From NCBI GenBank assembly GCA_000442015.1, contig KE560959.1, positions 1 to 64,000 on the forward strand: a stretch of DNA of 64,000 nt, read 5' to 3'. This stretch comes from Rozella allomycis CSF55 (lineage: Eukaryota > Rozellomycota). A program made the position numbers and the translations under genes. Each line of letters opens with the position of its first letter. The first letter of the stretch is position 1. This document shows positions 55,590-64,000 of this stretch, piece after piece. The notes below the pieces were generated by a model. That model saw only the letters and a program-made list of their open reading frames with translations, was not told the DNA's origin and searched no databases.

Positions 55590-58500
55590 TTAATCCATTT
55601 CATCCATTTCGGAAGGTTTGATCAACCCTGGCACTTTCATGGCGGCTTCTTTTTCAGCAATCTTTTTTCTTTCTTGTTCCAATTCGAATTCTTCTCTGAA
55701 TAATTCATCGTTATTTTCAGAGAATTCTTTCAATTGAATGAGAAAGTCACGCAAGTGTAATTTGAATTGAGCAGCATCCCTGTTTAGATCAAAGAGACCA
55801 AGAACAAAAGTTTCAACTTGAAGTTTTTGTAGAGTGGGAAAAGCATTTAATAAAATGGTGCAAGTGAATTCTTTGAGAAAAGTAGTGTTGTTTAAATTTG
55901 GATTTGCAACAGGATCAAACAAGGGAACTTGAATGGCATTTCTTTGAACGAGCCCAAACATGTGAGCAAGAATGAGTGATTGCATTTTGAAACCTAAAAT
56001 GAGAAATTGGAATGAAGAATACCAGCCTTGTGATCTCTGTCAGTTAAAACAAAAAAGATGTCTTGTAAAAGAGGAATAAAATGATCTTGATAAAATCTAT
56101 TTGAAATTTGGGGATCTGCATGAGAAAACTTTTCCAACATTTCATAGCAAATAGAAAGCCCAGTATCAGTGATGTCTCTAATGGTATGCTTGAATGCCCA
56201 AACAACGCTATCTTTAATAATCTTGAATTGTTGAGGTGGAAGACTAATTAATGCTAAATAAAACAATGAAATAGTGAATTACCTTTGAAGCAATGATGGT
56301 TGACAGTTTTAATGAATTTGAAAAAGGCAACGCGATGATCTGGATAATCTGAGAAATCTTTATTTATCATGTTCAAAGTGCACTCAAATAAATAATCAAA
56401 GATTAAAGGAATTTTATCATTCAATGAATCACCAAGTTTGCTTAATAGCATTGAAACAAGATTTAAAACTTCAGGTTCTCTTGCAGGGTCTACGCTTTGT
56501 TTATAATCAACAAGAATAGTGTCAAACAAGGGTGGAACAACGTGTTGGATCGTCATTTGAACATCGTGGCTCTTTTCAACATAAATCTCTAAAAATTTTA
56601 ATGTTTCTTTTTTAATTCCTCTCATTCCTCTAACAAGGGGTGTTTTAGTAGCAATCAACCCTTGAGAAATCACAGATTCTGAAACAAATTTACTAATTGC
56701 ATTATAAACAGATAACAAATCATGATAAATTCTTCCCAACTGAGATACAAATGGACCTCCAATAGATTTACATGCAGCAACATTTGTTTTCAAAACATTA
56801 ACCAACACTTTAACTTTTTCATAATCTTTAAAAATCATTATATCTTGAGATGCTGATCTAACAATCTCATCCCATGTCTTATTGGGCAATTCCATCAACT
56901 TTGAAATCAACTGTGTTTGCATATTAGAGTCTCCCTCTGAACTAATCATACATCCAATAGCTTCATAAAACACATGGACTTGCGTTGGTTCTAAATCTTT
57001 TGTTATCTCTTCAATCTCCATCAATATCTCTTGAATAAATGGCCTCTCTTCTCCACTTTGTAAAATTACAAAATGTGTTTTGCATTTCTGAGCTATTTTT
57101 ATAAATGTATCACAAGCCATATCTCTAACACCCTCATGATATTCATGCATAAACTCAAACAACTTTCTAACTACTGTCTTCAAAAATCTCCAATGCGCTC
57201 TTAAAAATCTTGGGTATTGTCCAACGATATACATTATATTAGCTGCAACAATCGCTTTATTATCTTTCCCTCTCTTCAACTCTACTAATCCCAACAATTC
57301 TCTAATCACTGTAATCAAAAACCTCTTTTCACTCTCTTCATCCATCGCTCCACTAATAGACCCAATAGCCCAACACAGCTTATTCAAATTCTCCCAACTC
57401 CACTCACTCCCATTCACTTGTCTCGCCAACTTTTCCGTCATTATTCTTTCTGTATCTTCATAATCCAAATGCGTCAAATAAACTAAAACTTCCTTCATTG
57501 CTTTATATAACTGAATAGTATCAGTCTCTTTAATAAACTCTCTCACTACTTGTCCTGATTCATCCTCTACAACTAACACCTCCTCTGGTTTAGCCATTTG
57601 GTTAATCATCACATGTCGCAAATTACTCAACACTTGTCCATACATCTCTGCCCTTCTAGCCCCCTGCTCTCCAACCATCAGTGGCATCATCTGTATCCTT
57701 CTAGTATCCTCATACAATGACAAAACCAATCTACTCCAACACTCCAAACAAACTTTAAACAACTCTCTTTCTCTAATATCAGATATCTTCAACAAATATG
57801 AAAACCCATTAATCAACAAATCTACCTTGCCCTTCCCCTCTACAATACTCAAATGGGTACTCAAAAAAGTAGTCAAAAACATGGCCAAATTTTGTATCAT
57901 CTTTTGAAACTCATCACTAGCATTCTCATACGTCTTATTCCAACTATCATCACTAGGTAATGGCAACACTCTATTCACAGTCTCCATCGTTATCGAATAC
58001 AATACATAAAATCTATCATCATACTCACTTCCAACAGACAATCCAGCTATCTCAGTCAAACATCCAATTGCAATGTTCCTATACTTTGCATCAGCCAATC
58101 CCTTAAATCAAATCCAGTTCACTCCCTTACCTTGTCTCTCAACAACTCAATCAAATTAGTTTCAAATATATATCCAAATGGTATCCATTTCAAAAATCTT
58201 TGCAAGGCCTTCAATGTAGACGCAAGCAACGATGGCTTAGTAGCAAGTTCTAGAACTTCTGAACACAATTGATAAATCTGCGAAAATTCATTGCAAAATT
58301 GATCCTTCAAAGTTTTTGCTTTCAATGTAGTCATCTGCTCGGCTGAAAAATCAAACACTTCCTCACTCAGCAATTTCAAAATGTTCATGTTATTTTCACA
58401 AAGTGACAAGGATGTCCTGCTCGATTGAATCAACTCTGGCATAAAATTTGGCCAGTTCTTGGGCCACTCTTGCTTCAATATCTAATAAACCTATATCGCC

Positions 58501-58935
58501 AATTTTACTTGCACCAATATCATATTCAACTTTCCCAAAAACATTCGGTTATTCACAAGTGACACCTCATCACTGGAATACCTTATAATTAATCCAACAA
58601 TAAACTGCTTAATTCCATCACAATGCGCCCGTGGCAATATCTTCCAACGCGTTTGAATCAATTTTTCCAAAATACTCAACGCTATATACTAGTCAACTCT
58701 ACAAAACACACTTACTTTGGTATTATCAGACTTGCTTTGCTCTAAAATAGAATCCACTCGCTGCCACGCATCCGGATGGTCCTGGAATTGTGTCAACACG
58801 GCTTGTGCCTGTGCTCGCTGCGTAACATATACAAAACTCACTTACTTCAGCTCCTACACCAGTATAAAATGTCATAACAACACGGTCTAAAAGGTCGATA
58901 TCCAAGTTTTGCTGAAAGTTTAGAATTTGTTCCAT
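55590..58935 (-). CDS. XPO1: Exportin-1 (CRM1)
   Basis: Seven exons on the minus strand: 58935-58846, 58817-58716, 58688-58509, 58481-58131, 58101-56283, 56253-56023, 55993-55590; introns are 28, 27, 27, 29, 29 and 29 nt. It is colinear with human XPO1: [108 protein letters not shown] and [20 protein letters not shown]. The last holds the NES-groove cysteine that leptomycin B alkylates in human CRM1 and that is Thr in budding yeast, so the protein is predicted to be sensitive. XPO1 exports NES-bearing proteins and some RNAs with Ran-GTP. Its ATG is 5 bp after the uL10m stop. Confidence 0.96.
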
Positions 58936-58940
58936 AGAAT

Positions 58941-59630
58941 TTATTGACCAGGGTTTACCCTGCCTTGTTCAACAGCCAGCTGCAGGCATCGCAGTAAACG
59001 TTGCATCGGTGATTGCAGAATATTACTAATACTGGACGCTGGTTGGCTAAGAGCACCAACTACTTGGCCTTGCAAAGCGTGGTGACTGGGCATGCGGAGC
59101 ATTCGATTAAGAGTATCCATATCTACTAGATCTCGTCCAATTTTTGCTGCTATAGGCATTATTCGGTCTTTAGTCTTTAAATATTTGACCTACTGTATTA
59201 ATAAACTTGCACTTACAATTGGTTGAAGGTCATTGAGATCATGGTCGTTGTGAACTAGATACATTTTTCCATGTGCTACGCGTGATAGATCAGACAAACC
59301 TTCTGTCTTCTCAACACAGTCACGGAATACCTTGTTATTCAAAAGAGTGAAACCGGTATTGTCGTATTTCTTTTTAAGTTCACCTTTCATCACCCTATGA
59401 TCCCACGAATCAGCATTGAGAAATAAACAAAATATCATGTTCTTTCTCTTAAGCATACGCAACACATGGCTGTATTGAAACCTCACTGTGGGATTATCCA
59501 AGTCCTTGACATGGTCTAGGCTGGGACGTAATTGCTTTGGCAATTGCTCGAGATTCCTTTTTATTTCAGCGTCTACTTTAATGGGAGACTATTTAATACG
59601 GAATTGCCTTTGAAATATTAATTGCATCAT
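58941..59630 (-). CDS. MRPL10: Mitochondrial large-subunit ribosomal protein uL10m
   Basis: Three exons on the minus strand, 59630-59600, 59572-59217 and 59189-58941, with two 27-nt introns. The start MMQLIFQRQFHAEIKRN is a short basic presequence. The L10 fold is suggested by SHVLRMLKRKNMIFCLFLNA, NTGFTLLNNKVFRDCVEK and LKTKDRIMPIAAKIGRDLVD. The end LQGQVVGALSQPASSISNIL followed by QSPMQRLLRCLQLAVEQ matches the 'L...L..P...L...L..P...L...L.A' tail of L10, which in bacteria precedes the stalk-dimer helix. The stalk-binding C-terminal helix is short. The family is divergent in mitochondria, so confidence is moderate. Confidence 0.65.
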
Positions 59631-59822
59631 AGTTTAAACAAGGGTTTCAATTGCCATTTTGGGCATTTATCAATGAAATAAAAAGCAATTATATCCATTT
59701 TAATCTAATTTATTAAAACCAATAAGCATCCACAAAATCCTAGGGAATATCACCATTCTGAAATTTCTAACACCGCCACCTTTTTCTTTTCCGCATTTTA
59801 CAACCCTGGCTTATAATTTTCA

Positions 59823-60378
59823 ATGGCTCCAAAACTCGATCCAAATGAAGTAAAAATCTGTAAATAATATACATCAATATAATTTTAGTGGTACTTCGTA
59901 CCGTCGGTGGAGAAGTTGGAAACACCTCTGCTCTCGCCCCTAAACTCGGTCCTTTAGGTCTTGTAAAGCATTATAATAATTTTAATTCAAGTCTCCAAAA
60001 AAAGTTGGTGAAGATATTGCCAAGGTTTCACAAGAATGGAAAGGTCTCCGTATCACAGCCAAACTTACTATTCAGAACCGTCAAGCAACCGTTGAAATCG
60101 TTCCAAACGCTGCTTCTCTCATTATCAAAGCTTTGAAAGAGCCTGTTCGTGATAGAAAGAAGGAAAAAAATATCAAGCACTCTGGAAACCTTTCATTTGA
60201 AGAAATCTTGAACATTGCTCGTCAAATGCGCGACAAAAGTTTGGCTAGAGAATTGAAGGGAGTTGTTAGAGAAATCCTTGGAACCGCTTTTTCAGTTGGA
60301 TGTACCGTTGAGGGAGCCAGCCCACAAACCATCAGCGAAAAAGTTGCCAGTGGAGAAATTGAAGTTCCTGCTCAATAA
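59823..60378 (+). CDS. RPL12: Cytosolic ribosomal protein uL11 (RPL12)
   Basis: Three exons, 59823-59859, 59889-59962 and 59992-60378, with two 29-nt introns; 165 residues, the usual length. [66 protein letters not shown] and [20 protein letters not shown] are conserved across eukaryotes. uL11 forms the base of the GTPase stalk with P0. Both introns interrupt the first third, as often in ribosomal protein genes. Its stop overlaps the predicted end of the opposite-strand I78-like gene by a few bases. Confidence 0.97.
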
Positions 60379-60615
60379 ATCATTCCTCATAGCGTATTTT
60401 GCAATTATATAACCAGAATATATATTCTTTATTATATTGTCTTTATCAATTTTTATATTTAACCTGTTCTCACAGTAGTCCATCGTAACAAAAGTATTCG
60501 GGCCAATAATCCTAGTTTCTTTTGGGAAATTCGAAATATGAACATGATCAGGATCCGCGAATATTTGATCGCTTGGCTCTATTTGAAGCTTCTTACCAAT
60601 ATATTCTTGATTCAT
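60372..60615 (-). CDS. Small peptidase-inhibitor-I78-like protein
   Basis: Starts [19 protein letters not shown] and contains [20 protein letters not shown] followed by [20 protein letters not shown]. This matches the I78/potato-inhibitor-I-like motif 'R.I.P...VTMDYR..RLN...D....I..V.CG'. A 28-nt intron with a GTTATA donor (about 60392-60419) would end it as IYSGMIY, giving about 70 residues, the family's usual size. Read without splicing, it would run antisense through 80 bases of uL11, which is less likely. Proteins of this fold inhibit serine proteases in other organisms; a role here is unknown. Confidence 0.65.
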
Positions 60616-60709
60616 TAAGTTTCTGAAAATTCATAATACGATCTTCTTTAAAAGGCTAATTAATACAGATCACGAAATATTGAAATTTGTCGGAGTTCGC
60701 TATTTACCC

Positions 60710-61988
60710 ATGCTCATAGTATTTATGGTTTTACACCTATTCCTCCTTTTTCTATTTCTGATACCATCTGCAAAATGCTCTATTGTGTCAATTGTAGTGA
60801 AGCAAAAGTCGGATCAATCCAATCCCAAATTGGTCGACTTTGTTATCGATGATGATAATTTGATCGTATTTCATGGCTCGCCGGCTTCTCCAGATGATAA
60901 AGCAAGTTTTGAAGCACAATTAATACCATATTCTCCAATAGATGGATGCTCTTCATTAGCTGACTCTCCCTTTGTTTCAAATTTGTCGCCGCCCACTTTC
61001 AAGACTAAAAGGCCGGTTATATTGTTTATTCTACGAGGCAAATGTCCATTACCACAAAAAATTCAAAATGCTAAGTCGATATCAGGGATTGCAGGAATAA
61101 TAATTGGAAATGTTAATGAAACGAAAATAACTAAAGTTGAGCTTGATTCTGTCTCCGTTAATCTTCCAGCAGTATTGTTGAGCACTGAATATGCTGAAAC
61201 TGTCGGTTCGTACATAGAGCAGGTTTACGGAAATAAAAATCAGACAGATGATGATCCATGGTTAAACGCGAATATTGTGATAACTAATGACGGGCACTAT
61301 TCTGGTGTGATTGAAGTAACGCTGATAGTAATTATAGTCCTTCTTGGAATTTCATTTGTGGCATCCGTAGCAATGCATTGCCATTTATATAGACGAAGAA
61401 GAAATATGCAGCTGAATCAAGATGGAAATGTTGACCCAGAGTCGGGTAGGCCTCGCGCAAGTACTCTTAATACTGCTACTTTGGATCAGTTACCAATTAA
61501 AGTCTTTAAAAAATCAAGTAAAGATGACATACAAATGAAGAAAATTGAGACAAATGATGAAGAAAATAAGATCTCAGACGAGGAACACGAAAAATCTGAT
61601 TTTACTGAAGAGTTGAATGATTTATGTCCAATATGTATTGATGAATTCGACCCTGGAGATGAACTACGGGAATTACCATGTAGACATGTTTTTCATAAAG
61701 CTTGCGTGGATCCATGGTTAACTCAAAATTCATCAACGTGCCCGATGTGTAAGGGCGATGTATTGGAAGTTGTGCCAAAGTGTGAAACACCATTGCCAGC
61801 CCCAAGCAGTGCCCCAGGTAGAATTTTGCCTTCATTTATGGGAATTCATAGGACCTCTGTAGCTCTAAACAGTAAATTAATAAGTTTGCGATAAACAAGA
61901 TGAAAATAGCTCGGATATTGAGAATGATGGGCAGCACACACAACAACGTAGCTTCCTTAGGAACTTGTTTTCTAGACATTCGTGCTAA
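60710..61988 (+). CDS. PA-TM-RING E3 ubiquitin ligase (RNF13/RNF167/GRAIL type)
   Basis: Exons 60710-61871 and 61900-61988 with a 28-nt intron; about 416 residues. There is a signal peptide ([20 protein letters not shown]). The PA domain has [32 protein letters not shown] and [19 protein letters not shown]. One membrane span ([20 protein letters not shown]) and a basic stop-transfer YRRRRN follow. Then comes a RING-H2 domain [33 protein letters not shown] with all eight ligands. The start is the first ATG at the signal peptide. Such ligases sit in endosomes or lysosomes with the PA domain in the lumen and ubiquitinate membrane cargo. Without the last intron the protein would end in NSKLISLR. 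Confidence 0.88.
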
Positions 61989-62027
61989 ACTTAATAAATA
62001 ACTTAAATATACTGAAATATTTATTGC

Positions 62028-62726
62028 TTAGAAAATAAAGCGTTTTGGAGGCGTATAACCTCGTTTAGTTACTTCTTGAATCTTATCAAGCACTCTTTTT
62101 AAAATATTTGCGTTAAAATTCAAAAATCTTATGTCAGAATACGGCAATAAGCTTAAGGAATCAATAATGCTTTTTTCAATTAATGATCTTCTAATTTCAA
62201 ACCACTCTGCATTTCCATTGTGAGATTCATAGACAATCCTCTGAAATACATCTAATATCTTCTTATATACAGGCATGTAGTGAGTATTGGTTCCATTTAT
62301 ATTTTCGAAAGTACACAAATATTCAGGAAGACCAGAAGATGATAAAATTGCGTAAAATAATTCATATACCTTTGATAGTAAATATTCGTCGCCAAATAAA
62401 AGCTTTTGAAGCACTTTTAGACATTCAGCCATCATTCCATACTTCCTTAAAGCTGTTAGTTGTTCAATACAATTTGTAAGTATGAATATCTTTAGCTCTT
62501 TTAATTCATCTTCGATGTACTCTTTGTTATTCTCTATGATGTTGAGAACGGTTGAATATATGAGTAAACTAAAGGTAGGGTTCAACTCATGGTATAAGAG
62601 ACTCAACTCTGATAATACATTCACAGCAAGAATGATATCCTCATTACGAGACTTTAAAACCACAATCAACTTTTCGGATAGCTTTAACGTACAATTAAAC
62701 ATACTGCCATTATTCTCCNCAACCAT
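62028..62726 (-). CDS. Unrecognised helical protein, possibly truncated at its 5' end
   Basis: An intronless frame of 232 residues, helical and rich in Leu, Ile and Asn (ILAVNVLSELSLLYHELNPT, LLIYSTVLNIIENNKEYIED), ending SDIRFLNFNANILKRVLDKI then TPPKRFIF. I do not recognise it. The ATG is seven bases from an N at 62719 and just upstream is an ankyrin gene that also lacks its start, so an assembly join may have cut the 5' end of both. Confidence 0.55.
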   Translation of the reverse strand: MVXENNGSMFNCTLKLSEKLIVVLKSRNEDIILAVNVLSELSLLYHELNPTFSLLIYSTVLNIIENNKEYIEDELKELKIFILTNCIEQLTALRKYGMMAECLKVLQKLLFGDEYLLSKVYELFYAILSSSGLPEYLCTFENINGTNTHYMPVYKKILDVFQRIVYESHNGNAEWFEIRRSLIEKSIIDSLSLLPYSDIRFLNFNANILKRVLDKIQEVTKRGYTPPKRFIF

Positions 62727-62810
62727 AAAAGCGGTAAATTTCTAAACATAAAAACTTGCACGAATATCCTTGCATACGACGAAAAGGGCCTGTTGAGTTT
62801 CCTGAAAGTA

Positions 62811-63497
62811 ATGAAAGGAAAACGTATTTCTCAAAAAACTGTTGATTTCGCGTTTCAGTTTGCTTATGCTTATGGTCTTACTGAAATTGCTTGTAACCCA
62901 AAGCTATTTATTGTTGAAAACAGTATATTACCGGACCCGTCATCAAATGATAACTATGCGATATTGACCGCTGCGTATAATGGGTACACTGACATTGTTA
63001 AATATCTACTAACTCAAGAAAGAGTAAATCCAGGTGCAAAGGAAAATTATGCTATTCGAGATGCTGCTATAAAGGGGCATACGGAAATTGTCAAAATGCT
63101 GCTCGCCGATTCTAGAGTAGATCCAGCTGCAAATGACAATGAGACGATTGTTAACGCTGCCGATTATGGTCATCTGGAAATTCTTAAGATGCTGCTGGCC
63201 GATCCTAGAGTAGATCCAGGTGCCAGTGAAAATAATGCTCTTCGCTTGGCCTGCAAGGAAGGTCATATTGAAGTTGTTAGAATGCTTCTTGCAGACGCTC
63301 GAGTAGATCCTAGTGCCCGAAGGAATCAAGCTATTCGAACTGCAATAGATTATGGGCGTGCAGAAATTCTTAGATTGTTGCTTGAAGACTCTAGAGGAGA
63401 TCCAATCGCGAAGAGGACTCAAGCTATTCGAAGTGCCATCAAGTATGGAAATGCAGAAATGGTGCAAATTTCGTTGGAGTATAGCCTATATCATTAA
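62811..63497 (+). CDS. Ankyrin-repeat protein, 5' end missing
   Basis: The open frame already exists at 62763 (ILAYDEKGLLSFLKVMKGKR), with the first ATG at 62811. About six ankyrin repeats of 31 residues (DPAANDNETIVNAADYGHLE, ILKMLLADPRV) closely resemble those of the F-box/ankyrin gene at 28718-30525. The lead NYAFQF/DFAFQFAYAYG motif is shared too, but the F-box is absent. The last repeat decays (MVQISLEYSLYH). It may be a partial copy, a gene cut by the N-marked join at 62719, or a shorter paralogue. Confidence 0.65.
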   Translation: MKGKRISQKTVDFAFQFAYAYGLTEIACNPKLFIVENSILPDPSSNDNYAILTAAYNGYTDIVKYLLTQERVNPGAKENYAIRDAAIKGHTEIVKMLLADSRVDPAANDNETIVNAADYGHLEILKMLLADPRVDPGASENNALRLACKEGHIEVVRMLLADARVDPSARRNQAIRTAIDYGRAEILRLLLEDSRGDPIAKRTQAIRSAIKYGNAEMVQISLEYSLYH

Positions 63498-63816
63498 ATT
63501 TGAGAAGCTAGCTATCATTGAGGGGGTTATTGATCTTTCAACTTGCAATAAAAAGATTAGTCTAATTTTTATTGTTATCAGGTCCTTTTAATTGCTCACT
63601 GTAGCTCATAGTAGAAAATTAACATTTAACCGTTTGAGTCTTTGACGGTTGGTCATNCCCACTTTTGGGCTCGCGTAACAATTGCACTTTGGAGCCCATT
63701 GTTTTGAGTTTTAGAGCCCATCCAAATTTGAAACAGTGGGCTCCAAAGTGCAATTGCAGTAATGAGAATAAATAGAAAACGGAGCATTAAAATCACTTTT
63801 TAATAAATAGTTTTAT
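63498..63816. other. Intergenic stretch between the ankyrin and AT-hook genes
   Basis: No supported gene. It contains one N (63657) and the 20-bp inverted repeat listed separately; the rest is AT-rich with stops in all frames. Confidence 0.5.
63679..63756. repeat. Perfect 20-bp inverted repeat with a 38-nt loop
   Basis: CAATTGCACTTTGGAGCCCA at 63679-63698 is the exact reverse complement of 63737-63756. The loop contains a further GAGCCCA, so GGGCTC/GAGCCC occurs four times within 90 bases (63667-63742). The G+C content exceeds that of the surroundings. It could be a hairpin, a remnant of a foldback or MITE-type element, or a 3' end structure. Confidence 0.85.
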
Positions 63817-64000
63817 TTAAATATAAGATAATGCAGCACCCACCTTGCTTGGTCGCCCTCTTTTCCTTTTGGGGGCACCATTTTCGTCAGAATCAATTTC
63901 TGGTTCCTTTTCTCTCCCTCGTGGAATAAGACTTCGAATGTCAGGAATATCTTTATTAAATAATAAATAAAATATTTTTACAATTTAACGGAGGATTCAA
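63817..64000 (-). CDS. C-terminal end of an AT-hook protein (runs off right edge)
   Basis: Two exon parts on the minus strand, 64000-63982 and 63950-63817, with a 31-nt intron, give NPPLNYIPDIRSLIPRGR followed by EPEIDSDENGAPKRKRGRPS. PKRKRGRPSK is a classic AT-hook that binds the minor groove of AT-rich DNA. Such a hook near the C-terminus occurs in chromatin remodellers and other nuclear proteins; the family cannot be named from 50 residues. Confidence 0.6.

Overview
This is a compact eukaryotic nuclear contig from an AT-rich genome. The gene content points to a zoosporic (flagellated) fungus. A Chs7-type chitin synthase export chaperone (37255-38204) is a fungal marker. A near full-length HYDIN gene (11896-26431) and a DRC12/CCDC153-like gene (43252-43959) are parts of the motile axoneme. 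Very short introns, ankyrin proteins with a 31-residue 'DP..' repeat and high gene density would fit an early-diverging lineage such as Cryptomycota (Rozella-like). That lineage assignment is inference; no search was run.

The dominant structural feature is the introns. By joining reading frames I find about ninety single GT-AG introns, nearly all 24-32 nt and most 26-29 nt, with GTAA or GTAT donors. Inside HYDIN (19572-21581) five introns are not single. They are head-to-tail arrays of 3-5 complete 28-31 nt GT..AG units with no exon between them (AG|GT junctions), 20 units in all. A two-unit array occurs in an SLC49-type transporter gene (42617-42674). This is the most unusual thing in the window.

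Layout from left to right: the N-terminal part of an ATR/Mec1 kinase (minus, running off the left edge); two tandem OXA1/Cox18-type insertases (minus); POLD2 and a mitochondrial acetyl-CoA hydrolase/CoA-transferase (plus); TANGO6/RTP1 (minus) and NOL12/RRP17 (plus), divergent with start codons overlapping in one CATG; HYDIN (plus); a PGAP4-like glycosyltransferase (minus) followed by a decayed copy of its 3' half; an F-box/ankyrin gene (minus); tRNA-Gly(UCC) and an MRM3-like rRNA methyltransferase (plus); EDC4 and an RSU1-like LRR gene (minus); SWT1 and NXT1/p15 (plus); CHS7, a Sec2/Rabin-type GEF and an EVH1-coiled-coil protein (minus); SGF73/ATXN7 (plus); an SLC49 transporter (minus); DRC12 (plus); CNOT1 (contains a 200-N gap), a Ulp2/SENP6-7 SUMO protease and an XRRA1-like LRR protein (minus); an unknown helical protein (plus); XPO1/CRM1 and uL10m (minus); uL11 (plus); an I78-like inhibitor-fold protein (minus); a PA-TM-RING E3 ligase (plus); an unknown gene (minus); a truncated ankyrin gene (plus); a 20-bp inverted repeat; and the end of an AT-hook gene (minus).

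Functionally, mRNA metabolism is prominent (EDC4, CNOT1, SWT1, NXT1, XPO1, SGF73), with no sign of clustering by pathway. Genes are packed tightly: same-strand neighbours are 5 bp (uL10m to XPO1) and 11 bp (Sec2-like to CHS7) apart. Single-base Ns mark ambiguous bases or unresolved contig joins. Two genes (SWT1 and the F-box/ankyrin gene) are each broken by what looks like one missing A in an A-rich run.
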